From the NCBI GenBank assembly GCA_017551865.1, contig JAFZKB010000018.1:1-43704 (forward strand): 43,704 nt of DNA. The letters are read 5' to 3'. This DNA comes from Clostridiales bacterium (lineage in GTDB: Bacteria; Bacillota; Clostridia; Saccharofermentanales; Saccharofermentanaceae). The position numbers and the translations under genes are program-made. The notes under the pieces are model-generated. The model worked only from the letters and a program-made list of their open reading frames with translations. It had not been told where the DNA came from and did not search any database. Each line of letters begins with the position of its first letter. Within the stretch, counting starts at the first letter, position 1. Below are positions 17,072 through 25,468 of the stretch, one piece after another.

Positions 17072-18514
17072 ATGAGTGAGAACGACCTGAAAAACCTTAC
17101 CCCGGAAGCAGGAGAAGAAGCCGCCGTCCGATCCGCCAAAGGCGACTTTTCCAAAGGCCGCGTTTCTTTTCTGATTTTAAAACTCGGACTTCCGATCATG
17201 CTGGCCGAGATGGTCGTCGTTCTGTATAACATCGTCGACCGCGCCTACATCGGCCATATGGGAGATACGAGCACATTCGCCATCACGGGGCTCGGAGTCT
17301 GCTTTCCTCTGATCACATTCATCAGCGCATTTGCCAATCTGTGCAGCACCGGCGGAACGACGCTCGCCACGATCGCCAGAGGCGAAAAAAATGACGATAA
17401 AGCCGAGCGCATGATGAGCACTTCCTTCACGCTCCTTCTTCTGATCGGTGCTTTTCTGACAGTGATCCTTTTTGCGATCGCGCCGTGGATACTGGAACTT
17501 CTCGGTGGCGACGAATTTTCACTTCCCTATGCAGTCGGATATTTCCGCATCTATGTGATCGGCACGATCCCCGTGCTGATCAGTCTCGGCATGAATCCCT
17601 TCATCAACGCGCAGGGCTTCCCGAAAGTCGGCATGCTTACGGTCATCCTCGGTGCGGTCCTGAACATCGCCCTGGATCCGCTATTTATCTTCGCGCTGGA
17701 TATGGGGATCCGCGGGGCGGCACTGGCCACCGTCATTTCCCAGAGTGCAAGTGCACTGTGGGTGGTTCTTTTCCTTCGGAGTAAAAGACCGCCGCTTCGG
17801 CTTCGTCATCTTCAGATCGACCATTCGCAGCTCGGAGGACTACTAAAGCTCGGCGCCACGGGATTTACCTTCCGCATGACCACCAGTTTTACCCAGGCAA
17901 TCGTAAACATCATGCTCAAGGCGTGGGGCGGCACGCTGAGCACCCTTTATGTCGGTGCCATGAGCCTCAATAACTCCATCAGAGAAGTCATGAGTCTTCC
18001 GAACAGCGGAGTTACCGCCGCGGGCCAGAACGTCATGAGTTACAACTATGGTGCGAAAAAGGATAAACGCGTGTCCGAGTGCATCCGTTTTATCTTCTTA
18101 AGCGGCCTTGCCGTCAACTTTATCCTCTGGATCCTGATGCTCTTTATCCCGCGCCCGATCATCAATATTTTTACCGACGATCCGGAACTGATCGACCTGA
18201 CGATCCACTGCGCGAGGATCTATTTCGGCGCCTTCCCGTTCATGGCCCTGCAGATGAGCGGCCAGACCACATTCGTGGCATTGAACTATCCGAAGCACGC
18301 GCTCTTTTTCTCCATGCTGCGAAAGATCCTTCTCGTGACGCCTCTGACGCTTCTTCTTCCGAACATCGGACTGGGCGTCGACGGTGTTTTCTGGGCGGAA
18401 TTCATAAGCCAGCTGACGGGCGCCACCATCTGCTTTACGACGATGAATCTTCTGATCTGGAGAAAACTCAAAAAAGGCTCGGGCAGTTTAAAAGAAGAGA
18501 CTACCTCTCGTTAA
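17072..18514 (+). CDS. MATE family multidrug/sodium antiporter
   Basis: A 480-residue twelve-helix exporter of the MATE family (DinF/NorM type). It shows LILKLGLPIMLAEMVVVLYNIVDRAYIGH at the first helix, the paired MatE repeat beginning LGGLLKLGATGFTFRMTTSFTQAIVNIML, and NSGVTAAGQNVMSYNYGAKKD. The first 35 residues are a hydrophilic acidic lead. GAGGTCGG precedes the ATG, 14 bases after the CDF stop codon, so the two exporters form one operon. The stop codon overlaps the end of the opposing lipoprotein gene by 14 bases. Substrate cannot be read from sequence. Confidence 0.92.
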   Translation: MSENDLKNLTPEAGEEAAVRSAKGDFSKGRVSFLILKLGLPIMLAEMVVVLYNIVDRAYIGHMGDTSTFAITGLGVCFPLITFISAFANLCSTGGTTLATIARGEKNDDKAERMMSTSFTLLLLIGAFLTVILFAIAPWILELLGGDEFSLPYAVGYFRIYVIGTIPVLISLGMNPFINAQGFPKVGMLTVILGAVLNIALDPLFIFALDMGIRGAALATVISQSASALWVVLFLRSKRPPLRLRHLQIDHSQLGGLLKLGATGFTFRMTTSFTQAIVNIMLKAWGGTLSTLYVGAMSLNNSIREVMSLPNSGVTAAGQNVMSYNYGAKKDKRVSECIRFIFLSGLAVNFILWILMLFIPRPIINIFTDDPELIDLTIHCARIYFGAFPFMALQMSGQTTFVALNYPKHALFFSMLRKILLVTPLTLLLPNIGLGVDGVFWAEFISQLTGATICFTTMNLLIWRKLKKGSGSLKEETTSR

Positions 18515-20939
18515 AGACGGTCTTCGTACGATTGTTGATCGTCGCGATCACCGTGTTCATATCCTTTTGTCCGAGCAGGAATGCAGGGATCTCTTCCGAG
18601 ACGATCATCATGACCGCATTATCCGAAAGAAGGATGGTATTCACTTCCTCGAGGGTCTGAAGGAAAATATCCGGAAGCTTTGATCCCGGCACGAATAAGC
18701 TTCCTTCCCGCAAAACTTCCGGTGAAAGAAACTCCGGATGCTTCTCATAGTAGGCATATCCCTTCTGGCTATTTTCCTTCTCTTTTTCCACTTTATAGGA
18801 GACGGCCGCACGGTTCATAGGGATCGCTGAACGGACTTCTTTCTGGACCTGTTCACTGAGCATGCTATCCAGAAGTGCATATGCACCTTCTTTTACCGAG
18901 CATCCTTTAGTAATCGAGAAAGAGGTGGTGATGTTGGCGGAAGGACCAGTCCCGTCTTCAGAGGGAAGTCCCAGGATCCGAACCTTATCTCCGAAACTGT
19001 TCACATGTGCAAGAGCTGCCACACTGTCGATCTCCTCGAGGAAATAGGCATCTTTTTCTTCCGGCGGGATCCCGATCAACTCCATAAACGTCTCATCTGC
19101 ATTTTTCGCCACAGAAACGCCCTTCGGGATTGAATTTTTAAAGAACTCGGCCATTTTCCGGAATCCTTCCTGATCAAAATCCGTCGCCGTTCCTTTGTAC
19201 AACTTAGCATAATTGCTCTGGAAACAAAGGTTAAAGAAATGCATGCGGCTGACATCCTCCGTGACCGGCTCCGTGCCGTTGCACTGCGCATTCACGAAAG
19301 ACGCATACTGCTCATAAGTAAATCCGCTCTGCTCCGCATTCAGGGAAGATCCATCTGTCACGATTCCGGAAAGGGTAAAACTGGTCGGCAAAAAGAAGGT
19401 CTTCCCGTCGAGCTTCGACGCATTAATGAGGTTCGTATAGAAGGAAGAAGCACTGAATCTCTCGCTTTCCAGGTATTCAGTAAGATCCATAAGGTAATTA
19501 CTGTCGAGCACATCGATCGTTCCTGCCGCACCGAAGATCACATCCGGACCGGTTCCGGAACGGATATCCGAGGTCAGGCTTCCGCTGACCATGGACATGG
19601 CGTTGTACATCTTCTGATCCGTCTCATCGATATCTTCCGAAACATCTCCTGCAGAAAGATACTCACTTTGATCGTAAAGGACCAGTTTTGCGAAGTATTC
19701 CTGATCTTTATCATTAAAAGCCTTCAGCGCTGCCCCTTCAAAATAGGTAAGCGAATCGCCGAGGCTGGCGACCGTGATCACCGACTTTCCCGCATGAGGA
19801 TTCTTCTCCATTTTTTCCAGTTTATAGATGACTGCGGAGGCAGAAAGCGCAAAAATGGAATCGTCCGGTTCGAAATATCCGAGAACTGCTGTATTTTCGT
19901 CTAATTTGAGTATGGAAGATTTCTGACTCTCGTAACGGTTAACATTACAGCTGTCATAGTCGAGCACACAAGTCTCCTGGCCGGTCGTAACATCGAAAGA
20001 ATACACGCCCGTCGCCTTGGTCAGATACGCTTTTCCATCCATTGTAGAAGAGATCCTCTGGTTATCGGGGATCGCTTTTTCGTTCGTGATCTTCGTCACT
20101 TTTCCGGTCTTAAGATCAATGGATGCCATGACCGATGTCCTTCCAATACCATCGATCAGGAGCGTACCATTCCCGCCGCCGAAGAAATCCCTAACATACT
20201 TCATCTCGCCGGGTCCGAGCGACTTATCAAAATCGACGCGATAGAGAGCTTTTCCCTCCTTGGCCACAATGATCGAATCCGGTCCTCCGGAAGCATTGGA
20301 AATCTCTATCACTTCGTACCCTTCGATCACTTGAATGTATGTGACATAATCCTTGATTTGATATAATTCACCGGCTTTTTCCGCTTCCGCTTTTTCTTCT
20401 TTCAGGACCGGTGAGAAGTCGATCTGCTGGATCGACCCGATCATAAGACCGGTATCCGGATCGATCTCGCAGCTGTATGCTTCCAGCGTACCCATTCGGG
20501 AAAAGAAGAAGCGAAGGCCTTTTTCTCCTTTACAGAACGACATTATGCTGATCGAATAGCCTGTGTCGATCTGCGACGTATACTGCGAAAGATCGAGCAT
20601 CTTTAGAAGGTTTCCGCTTCCATCGAAGACACCCATCAGGGAACTCATCGACTCCTGAGAAGACATGTCCTTCGTGGTATCTATCTTATTCATGGTGAAA
20701 TACTGCATCAGGTACTTGTCCTGATACATATACGGACCGTTCGGGTATACCTTCTCATACTCGTCGGAACTGAAATCCGGGTCCAGAACGATCCTTTCGG
20801 CGTTATACCATGGATCCTCTTCAGAAATGGTCTTCTTTACAGAAGACGCCTTTTTCTTACAGGAAGCTGCCGACAGGCAGAAAGATGTCAGAAATACTAA
20901 AGTAAGTGCGAATGAAATGATTCTTTTAATGCTGCGCAT
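18501..20939 (-). CDS. Lipoprotein: propeller-like N-terminal part plus solute-binding domain
   Basis: An 812-residue exported lipoprotein. Residues 1-27 form a lipoprotein signal with the Cys acceptor at 27 (SAASC). Residues about 60-370 are beta-rich repeats (VFDGSGNLLKMLDLSQY, LLIDGIGRTSVMASIDLKTGKVTKI, GVYSFDVTTGQETCVLDYD) suggesting a beta-propeller. Residues 385-770 look like an ABC-type extracellular solute-binding protein: VITVASLG, GTGPDVIFG, NYLMDLTEYLES, LDGKTFFLPTSFTLSGIVTD. No permease or ATPase is nearby, so it may be a sensor or orphan binding protein. GGAGG lies 7 bases before the ATG. Confidence 0.75.
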   Translation of the reverse strand: MRSIKRIISFALTLVFLTSFCLSAASCKKKASSVKKTISEEDPWYNAERIVLDPDFSSDEYEKVYPNGPYMYQDKYLMQYFTMNKIDTTKDMSSQESMSSLMGVFDGSGNLLKMLDLSQYTSQIDTGYSISIMSFCKGEKGLRFFFSRMGTLEAYSCEIDPDTGLMIGSIQQIDFSPVLKEEKAEAEKAGELYQIKDYVTYIQVIEGYEVIEISNASGGPDSIIVAKEGKALYRVDFDKSLGPGEMKYVRDFFGGGNGTLLIDGIGRTSVMASIDLKTGKVTKITNEKAIPDNQRISSTMDGKAYLTKATGVYSFDVTTGQETCVLDYDSCNVNRYESQKSSILKLDENTAVLGYFEPDDSIFALSASAVIYKLEKMEKNPHAGKSVITVASLGDSLTYFEGAALKAFNDKDQEYFAKLVLYDQSEYLSAGDVSEDIDETDQKMYNAMSMVSGSLTSDIRSGTGPDVIFGAAGTIDVLDSNYLMDLTEYLESERFSASSFYTNLINASKLDGKTFFLPTSFTLSGIVTDGSSLNAEQSGFTYEQYASFVNAQCNGTEPVTEDVSRMHFFNLCFQSNYAKLYKGTATDFDQEGFRKMAEFFKNSIPKGVSVAKNADETFMELIGIPPEEKDAYFLEEIDSVAALAHVNSFGDKVRILGLPSEDGTGPSANITTSFSITKGCSVKEGAYALLDSMLSEQVQKEVRSAIPMNRAAVSYKVEKEKENSQKGYAYYEKHPEFLSPEVLREGSLFVPGSKLPDIFLQTLEEVNTILLSDNAVMMIVSEEIPAFLLGQKDMNTVIATINNRTKTVFNER

Positions 20940-21016
20940 GACCCCACCTCCGGAAAAAACCTCGGATAACGACCCGATATTCCACTTTCAGTGTAACAGG
21001 ATAATGCCGCAAGCTC

Positions 21017-21069
21017 ATGACAGTTCTGTCATAATGGGCAGGGCGTAAAGGGAGAAAAAATAGTATAAT
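21017..21069 (+). promoter_or_regulatory. Dyad and -10 box upstream of the MurD-CapA gene
   Basis: A perfect inverted repeat ATGACAG-TT-CTGTCAT lies at 21017-21032. A consensus TATAAT lies at 21064-21069, 28 bases before the start codon, without a clear -35. The dyad could be an operator for this gene or for the divergent lipoprotein. Confidence 0.4.
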
Positions 21070-21096
21070 GGGTGCATGTCAGGAGGGAAATGACCC

Positions 21097-23442
21097 ATGA
21101 AGATCACGGAAAAACTGGATAACCGACGCATACTCATCTGGGGAAAAGGAAGGGAAGGAAAATCCTCCGAGAAATTCCTCCTCGAACACTGCCCCGGTGC
21201 GACCTTCGAGATGGTCGAGGGCTCCGAGGACGATATTCAGAAGCTTTCCGGAAACTTCGACTATATCCTCAAAAGTCCGGGCATCATCACGAAGATCATG
21301 GATCCGAAGTATATTTCCCAGACAAGACTTTTCATGGAGGAGTTCCGCTCTAAGATCGTCGGCATTACCGGCACCAAGGGAAAGAGCACGACTTCCTCTC
21401 TTCTTTATCACGTCCTTTCCGACGTTCGAAAAGGGAATGCCATCCTCTGCGGAAATATCGGACTTCCCTGTTTTGACTACTACGATGACATCTCCGAGGA
21501 TACCATCGTCGTCTATGAGCTTTCGTGCCATCAGCTCTCCGACCTCGAAACATCCCCGCATATCGCCGTTTTCCTGAACCTTTACGAGGATCACCTCGAC
21601 AGATATATCACGATGGAGAACTACTTTTCTGCCAAGAAGAATATCACGATCCATCAGGGGCCGGACGATTTCCTTTTCTACGGAAACGACGTCCCGGAGA
21701 TCGAGACGAAAGCAAAGAAGATCCTCCTTTCATTCGATAGATCGATGAACTTCAATATGAAGCTTCAGGGCGCACATAACCAGTTCAATGCGACCTTCGT
21801 TTATCGGATCTGCACCGAGGTCTTCGGCCTTGATCCCGATGAAGTAAAAAAGAGTATCGAGACTTTCACAGGACTTCACCACAGACTCGAGTTCGTCGGA
21901 AATTTCGACGGTATCGACTTTTATAACGACTCCATCTCGACGATCCCGCAGGCGACGATCCAGGCGGCCACGAGCATTAGAAACACCGGAACCCTCCTGA
22001 TCGGCGGCATGGATAGAGGCATCGACTACACCACACTCATCGCTTTTATAAAGGAGCATCCGGAATATCAGTACATCTGCGCATACGAAAGCGGCAGGAG
22101 GATCTACGATGAGGTCGGCGATCTTCCCTACTGCCACCTCGTTTCCGATATTAAGGAATCCGTGGAAATGGCAAGGAAGATCACCCCGAAGGAAAAGGCA
22201 TGCATCATGTCCCCGGCGGCTGCTTCCTACACGCATTTTAAAGATTTCGAAGCCCGCGGCGAGAAGTTCTGCCAGCTCGTAAAGGGCGAGACGACTCTCG
22301 TATTTACCGGAGATATTGGATTCGACCGCTATATGGATCACAAGTGGGAGGATCCGAAGCTTCTTTCGAAGAGAGTCCGGGACGTGCTTTCCTTTGCTGA
22401 CCATGTCATCGCCAATGTCGAGGGGCCCATTATGGAATGCCCGAAAAACGAAGTGAACGAAGGGGCGAAGCAGCTTCTTCATTTCATGGATCCGGCTGTC
22501 GCGGATTTTCTTTCGGACAATCACTGCGATATCTGGAACATCTGCAATAACCACATTAAGGACGCCGGTGAAGAAGGTATCGCCTCCACGATCCGTGAAG
22601 CGGAAAAACGCGGGATAAGGACCATCGGTGCCGGCATGAATATAAAGGAAGCCAGGAAAATCCTGACCCTTCCTGAAGCCGGCGGAATCGGCATGTTCGG
22701 TGTCGGCTACCAGCGCGCCTGCCGGAAAGCCGGAGAAAACGAAGCCGGCTGCTTCAGCTGGAGCGACCTGGATGCTATTTCAGAAGCCATAAAGGAAATC
22801 AAGAAGACCTGCCGCTGGTGCATCGTCGTATCGCACGCCGGCGAGGAGTTCACTCCGCTTCCGTCCCCATATACCCGCGACCGCTATCACCTCTTTCTGG
22901 AGATGGGCGCGGACATCGTCGTATCCCATCACCCGCATGTTCCGATGAACTACGAAATGGTCGGCGACAAAGCGATCTTCTATTCACTCGGGAACTTCAT
23001 CTTCGATACCGACTATCAGCGTTCCCAGTACAATACGGAAAAGGGGCTTCTGCTCTCACTGAAATTCTCCAAAGACGCCTTCTCCTTCACCCCTTACGGG
23101 CTCGACATCCTCCGCGGGGAAGAACATGTCGATCTCGGGGAACTGCCGGTCATTTTCCAGGACGTGCAGGAAGAAGAATATAAGCTTCTGTCTCCGCTTT
23201 CTGCGAAGATGCATATCGCTGCGACGAAAAGACAGATGATCTATCTCGACCCGAAGCGCTTTAAGGAGGCCACGGAAGAAGACTGGGCCGCCCATTTTGC
23301 CGAGCCGATGCGGACAGGAAGAGTTCCGGGAGAGACACTGGATTTCTTTATCCTCTGCCCTCTGGCGGAAAAGGAAAAAGAAGGCGCCTGGAAGAAAAGC
23401 AAGCACAAAGATATCGTGAAGTATATTCTGGATCAGATGTAA
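21097..23442 (+). CDS. Fusion of MurD-type ligase and CapA-type metallophosphatase
   Basis: A 781-residue two-domain protein. Residues 1-395 are a MurD-like UDP-MurNAc-L-Ala:D-Glu ligase: P-loop GITGTKGKST (89-98), ELSCHQLSDLE, NLYEDHLDRY, carbamylated-Lys motif YFSAKKNI (about 180), and SPAAASYTHFKDFEARGEKF, the D-Glu-binding end of MurD. Residues 400-781 are CapA-like, as in poly-gamma-glutamate capsule synthesis: FTGDIGFDRY, NVEGP, CNNHIKDAGEEG, VVSHAGEEFTPLPSPYTRDRY, VSHHPHVPMNYEMV, FYSLGNFIFD. MurD is normally about 450 residues and separate. Both halves keep their key motifs. GGAGGG is nine bases before the ATG. Whether this is the cell's only MurD cannot be seen here. Confidence 0.87.
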   Translation: MKITEKLDNRRILIWGKGREGKSSEKFLLEHCPGATFEMVEGSEDDIQKLSGNFDYILKSPGIITKIMDPKYISQTRLFMEEFRSKIVGITGTKGKSTTSSLLYHVLSDVRKGNAILCGNIGLPCFDYYDDISEDTIVVYELSCHQLSDLETSPHIAVFLNLYEDHLDRYITMENYFSAKKNITIHQGPDDFLFYGNDVPEIETKAKKILLSFDRSMNFNMKLQGAHNQFNATFVYRICTEVFGLDPDEVKKSIETFTGLHHRLEFVGNFDGIDFYNDSISTIPQATIQAATSIRNTGTLLIGGMDRGIDYTTLIAFIKEHPEYQYICAYESGRRIYDEVGDLPYCHLVSDIKESVEMARKITPKEKACIMSPAAASYTHFKDFEARGEKFCQLVKGETTLVFTGDIGFDRYMDHKWEDPKLLSKRVRDVLSFADHVIANVEGPIMECPKNEVNEGAKQLLHFMDPAVADFLSDNHCDIWNICNNHIKDAGEEGIASTIREAEKRGIRTIGAGMNIKEARKILTLPEAGGIGMFGVGYQRACRKAGENEAGCFSWSDLDAISEAIKEIKKTCRWCIVVSHAGEEFTPLPSPYTRDRYHLFLEMGADIVVSHHPHVPMNYEMVGDKAIFYSLGNFIFDTDYQRSQYNTEKGLLLSLKFSKDAFSFTPYGLDILRGEEHVDLGELPVIFQDVQEEEYKLLSPLSAKMHIAATKRQMIYLDPKRFKEATEEDWAAHFAEPMRTGRVPGETLDFFILCPLAEKEKEGAWKKSKHKDIVKYILDQM

Positions 23443-23449
23443 GGGAACG

Positions 23450-23471
23450 GATCTTTTCGCGCGGAAAGATC
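23450..23471. terminator. Hairpin between convergent genes
   Basis: A 9-bp stem (one G-T pair) pairs GATCTTTTC (23450-23458) with GGAAAGATC (23463-23471) around a GCGC loop, between the MurD-CapA and TetR stop codons. There is no clear T-run, so termination is only probable. Confidence 0.4.
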
Positions 23472-24012
23472 AGCGGATCGCACTGTCGATAAAGTGGTCG
23501 AACATCTCACTTAAGTGATCGACTTTCGTATCCACGTCATCCTCCATATCATCCCAGATGTATTCGAGGAAGAATCCGATAAATGCATAGGTATAGAAGC
23601 GGGCGATCTCGCGGACTTTCTTGTCTGAAACAGATCGGCCCGCTGCTTTTTTCTTGACGTAACTGATGAAGACTTTGTCCGTGATCTCGAAGATATAGTG
23701 CTCGAGCTGTTCTCTCGAAAGCGAGTCAACGATGTGGTGGATCAGCCGCGGATTATCGTGGCACATGCGGAAAAAGATCTTGATGCGCTTCTGCCAGCCG
23801 GCATAGTCATCTTCGTCTTTTCGGATATCACGAAGCTTCATGCCGAACCATTCATTCAGAAGGGCATATTTGTCGCAGTAGTGATAGTAGAACGTATTCG
23901 GACTGATGCCGCTTCTTTTCACAAGGGCAGAGACCGTGATCTTATCGAATGCCATCTCTTCCAGCATCTCTTCAAAGGCACGCATGATCGCACCTTTTGT
24001 TAACAGTGCCAT
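23470..24012 (-). CDS. TetR/AcrR family transcriptional regulator
   Basis: A 180-residue regulator. The N-terminal helix-turn-helix, DKITVSALVKRSGISPNTFYYHYCDKYALLNEWF, is a classic TetR reader head. The C-terminal 130 residues form the ligand/dimer domain and resemble TetR proteins of the DhaS type. GGAGG precedes ATG 24012. It is divergent from the FabF-type gene, with about 220 bases between starts, so that gene is a plausible target. No ligand can be inferred. Confidence 0.88.
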   Translation of the reverse strand: MALLTKGAIMRAFEEMLEEMAFDKITVSALVKRSGISPNTFYYHYCDKYALLNEWFGMKLRDIRKDEDDYAGWQKRIKIFFRMCHDNPRLIHHIVDSLSREQLEHYIFEITDKVFISYVKKKAAGRSVSDKKVREIARFYTYAFIGFFLEYIWDDMEDDVDTKVDHLSEMFDHFIDSAIR

Positions 24013-24232
24013 TTTAATATCCTCCGTTTCTCCCTATGAAGAATGATACCATATTTTTTCCATGAAACCGCTCGTATTTCTGAATTTGCGCATTTGGGGC
24101 GATTTATCCTATTTTTCATGTTTTCCCGTTTTTGCACAAATTCGGAGACTTGCCCTCACTTGCCCGTTCACGTTTCCCGTCGGATTGTTTACACTTGGTA
24201 CTCGTAATACATCTTCGCAAAGAAGGGCTTTT

Positions 24233-25465
24233 ATGGAAACGAGAAGAGTCGTCGTAACAGGAATGGGCGCAGTCACCCCGCTGGGCAATAACGTGCTTTC
24301 TTTCTGGAACGGACTTAAAAACGGAAAGAACGGCATCGGACCAATTACGAAACTGGACGTCTCTTCTTCCCCCATCAAGCTGGCCGGCGAGGTTCGTGGC
24401 TTTGATCCCCGAGACCATATGGACTTTAAGTCTGCCAAGCGGATGGAGCTTTTCTCTCAGTACGCCGTAGCTGCGACGAGAGAAGCCTTTCAGAGCTCCG
24501 GGATCGACCTTACGCGGGAGGACCCGTTCCGCATGGGCGTGATCGTTGGCTGTGGCATTGGTGCGATGCAGAAGCACGAGATCGAGATCCCGAAGTTTCT
24601 GAGTGGTGCGAAGACAGATCCCCTCTATATCCCGCTGGTCATCACGAATATGGCCTCTGCCAATATCGCGATCCAGTTCGGATTGAAGGGTAAGAATATG
24701 GACATATCCACGGCCTGTGCCACCGGTAGCCATTGCATTGGTGAAGCCTATAATGCCATCCGATTAGACGAAGCAGATGTGATCGTTGCAGGTGGTACAG
24801 AAGCCGCCATTACCAGCTCCGCGATCCGGGGTTTTTCCGCGCTGAAAACTCTCTCCATCAGCGCGGACCCGGATCAAGCATCCCGTCCGTTCGATAAAGA
24901 CAGAGACGGTTTTGTGCTCGGTGAAGGAGCCGGTATCCTGATCCTCGAAGAATACGAACATGCCCGAAGAAGAGATGCGCAGATTCTGGCCGAGGTCGTA
25001 GGCTATGGCGTGACCAACGACGCCTACCATATCACCTCCCCTTCCCCGGATGGAAGCGGTGCGGGAATGGCCATGAAGATCGCCATGCGGCAGGCTTCTC
25101 TTCTGCCGTCGGACATCGACTATATCAATGCGCACGGGACCTCTACACACTTAAACGATCTCTACGAAACACGCGCGATCAAATACGCTATGGGTGAATC
25201 CGCCGGATCTATCTCTATAAATTCCACAAAGTCCATGACCGGACATCTTCTCGGCGGTGCCGGAGCCATCGAAGCAGTCGTCTGCATCTGCTCGATCTCC
25301 GATAATTTCATCCACCTGACCCGGAATTCCTCATCCTGTGAAGATGAACTGGATCTGGATTATACATTCGGGAAAGGAAAAGCGCGTTCTGTCCGCTGCG
25401 CCATGAGCAATTCCCTCGGCTTCGGCGGGCATAACGCCACTCTGATCTTTAAAGAAGTAGGATGA
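24233..25465 (+). CDS. fabF: Beta-ketoacyl-ACP synthase II (FabF type)
   Basis: A 410-residue condensing enzyme that elongates acyl-ACP with malonyl-ACP. It opens RRVVVTGMGAVTPLGNN and has the full Cys-His-His centre: Cys in DISTACATGSHCIG, His in INAHGTSTHLND, His in NSTKSMTGHLLGGAGA, ending SNSLGFGGHNATLIFK. I chose ATG 24233 (AAGGG upstream, family-typical N terminus); the open frame runs 57 codons further upstream without homology. It is a single gene without other fab genes, so it may be an extra or specialised synthase rather than the main FabF. Confidence 0.9.
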   Translation: METRRVVVTGMGAVTPLGNNVLSFWNGLKNGKNGIGPITKLDVSSSPIKLAGEVRGFDPRDHMDFKSAKRMELFSQYAVAATREAFQSSGIDLTREDPFRMGVIVGCGIGAMQKHEIEIPKFLSGAKTDPLYIPLVITNMASANIAIQFGLKGKNMDISTACATGSHCIGEAYNAIRLDEADVIVAGGTEAAITSSAIRGFSALKTLSISADPDQASRPFDKDRDGFVLGEGAGILILEEYEHARRRDAQILAEVVGYGVTNDAYHITSPSPDGSGAGMAMKIAMRQASLLPSDIDYINAHGTSTHLNDLYETRAIKYAMGESAGSISINSTKSMTGHLLGGAGAIEAVVCICSISDNFIHLTRNSSSCEDELDLDYTFGKGKARSVRCAMSNSLGFGGHNATLIFKEVG

Positions 25466-25468
25466 TAC

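Noticed and set aside
24062..24232. A 57-residue N-terminal extension of the FabF-type protein
   Set aside because: The extension has no family match, and the ATG at 24233 has a ribosome site and the family-typical start.
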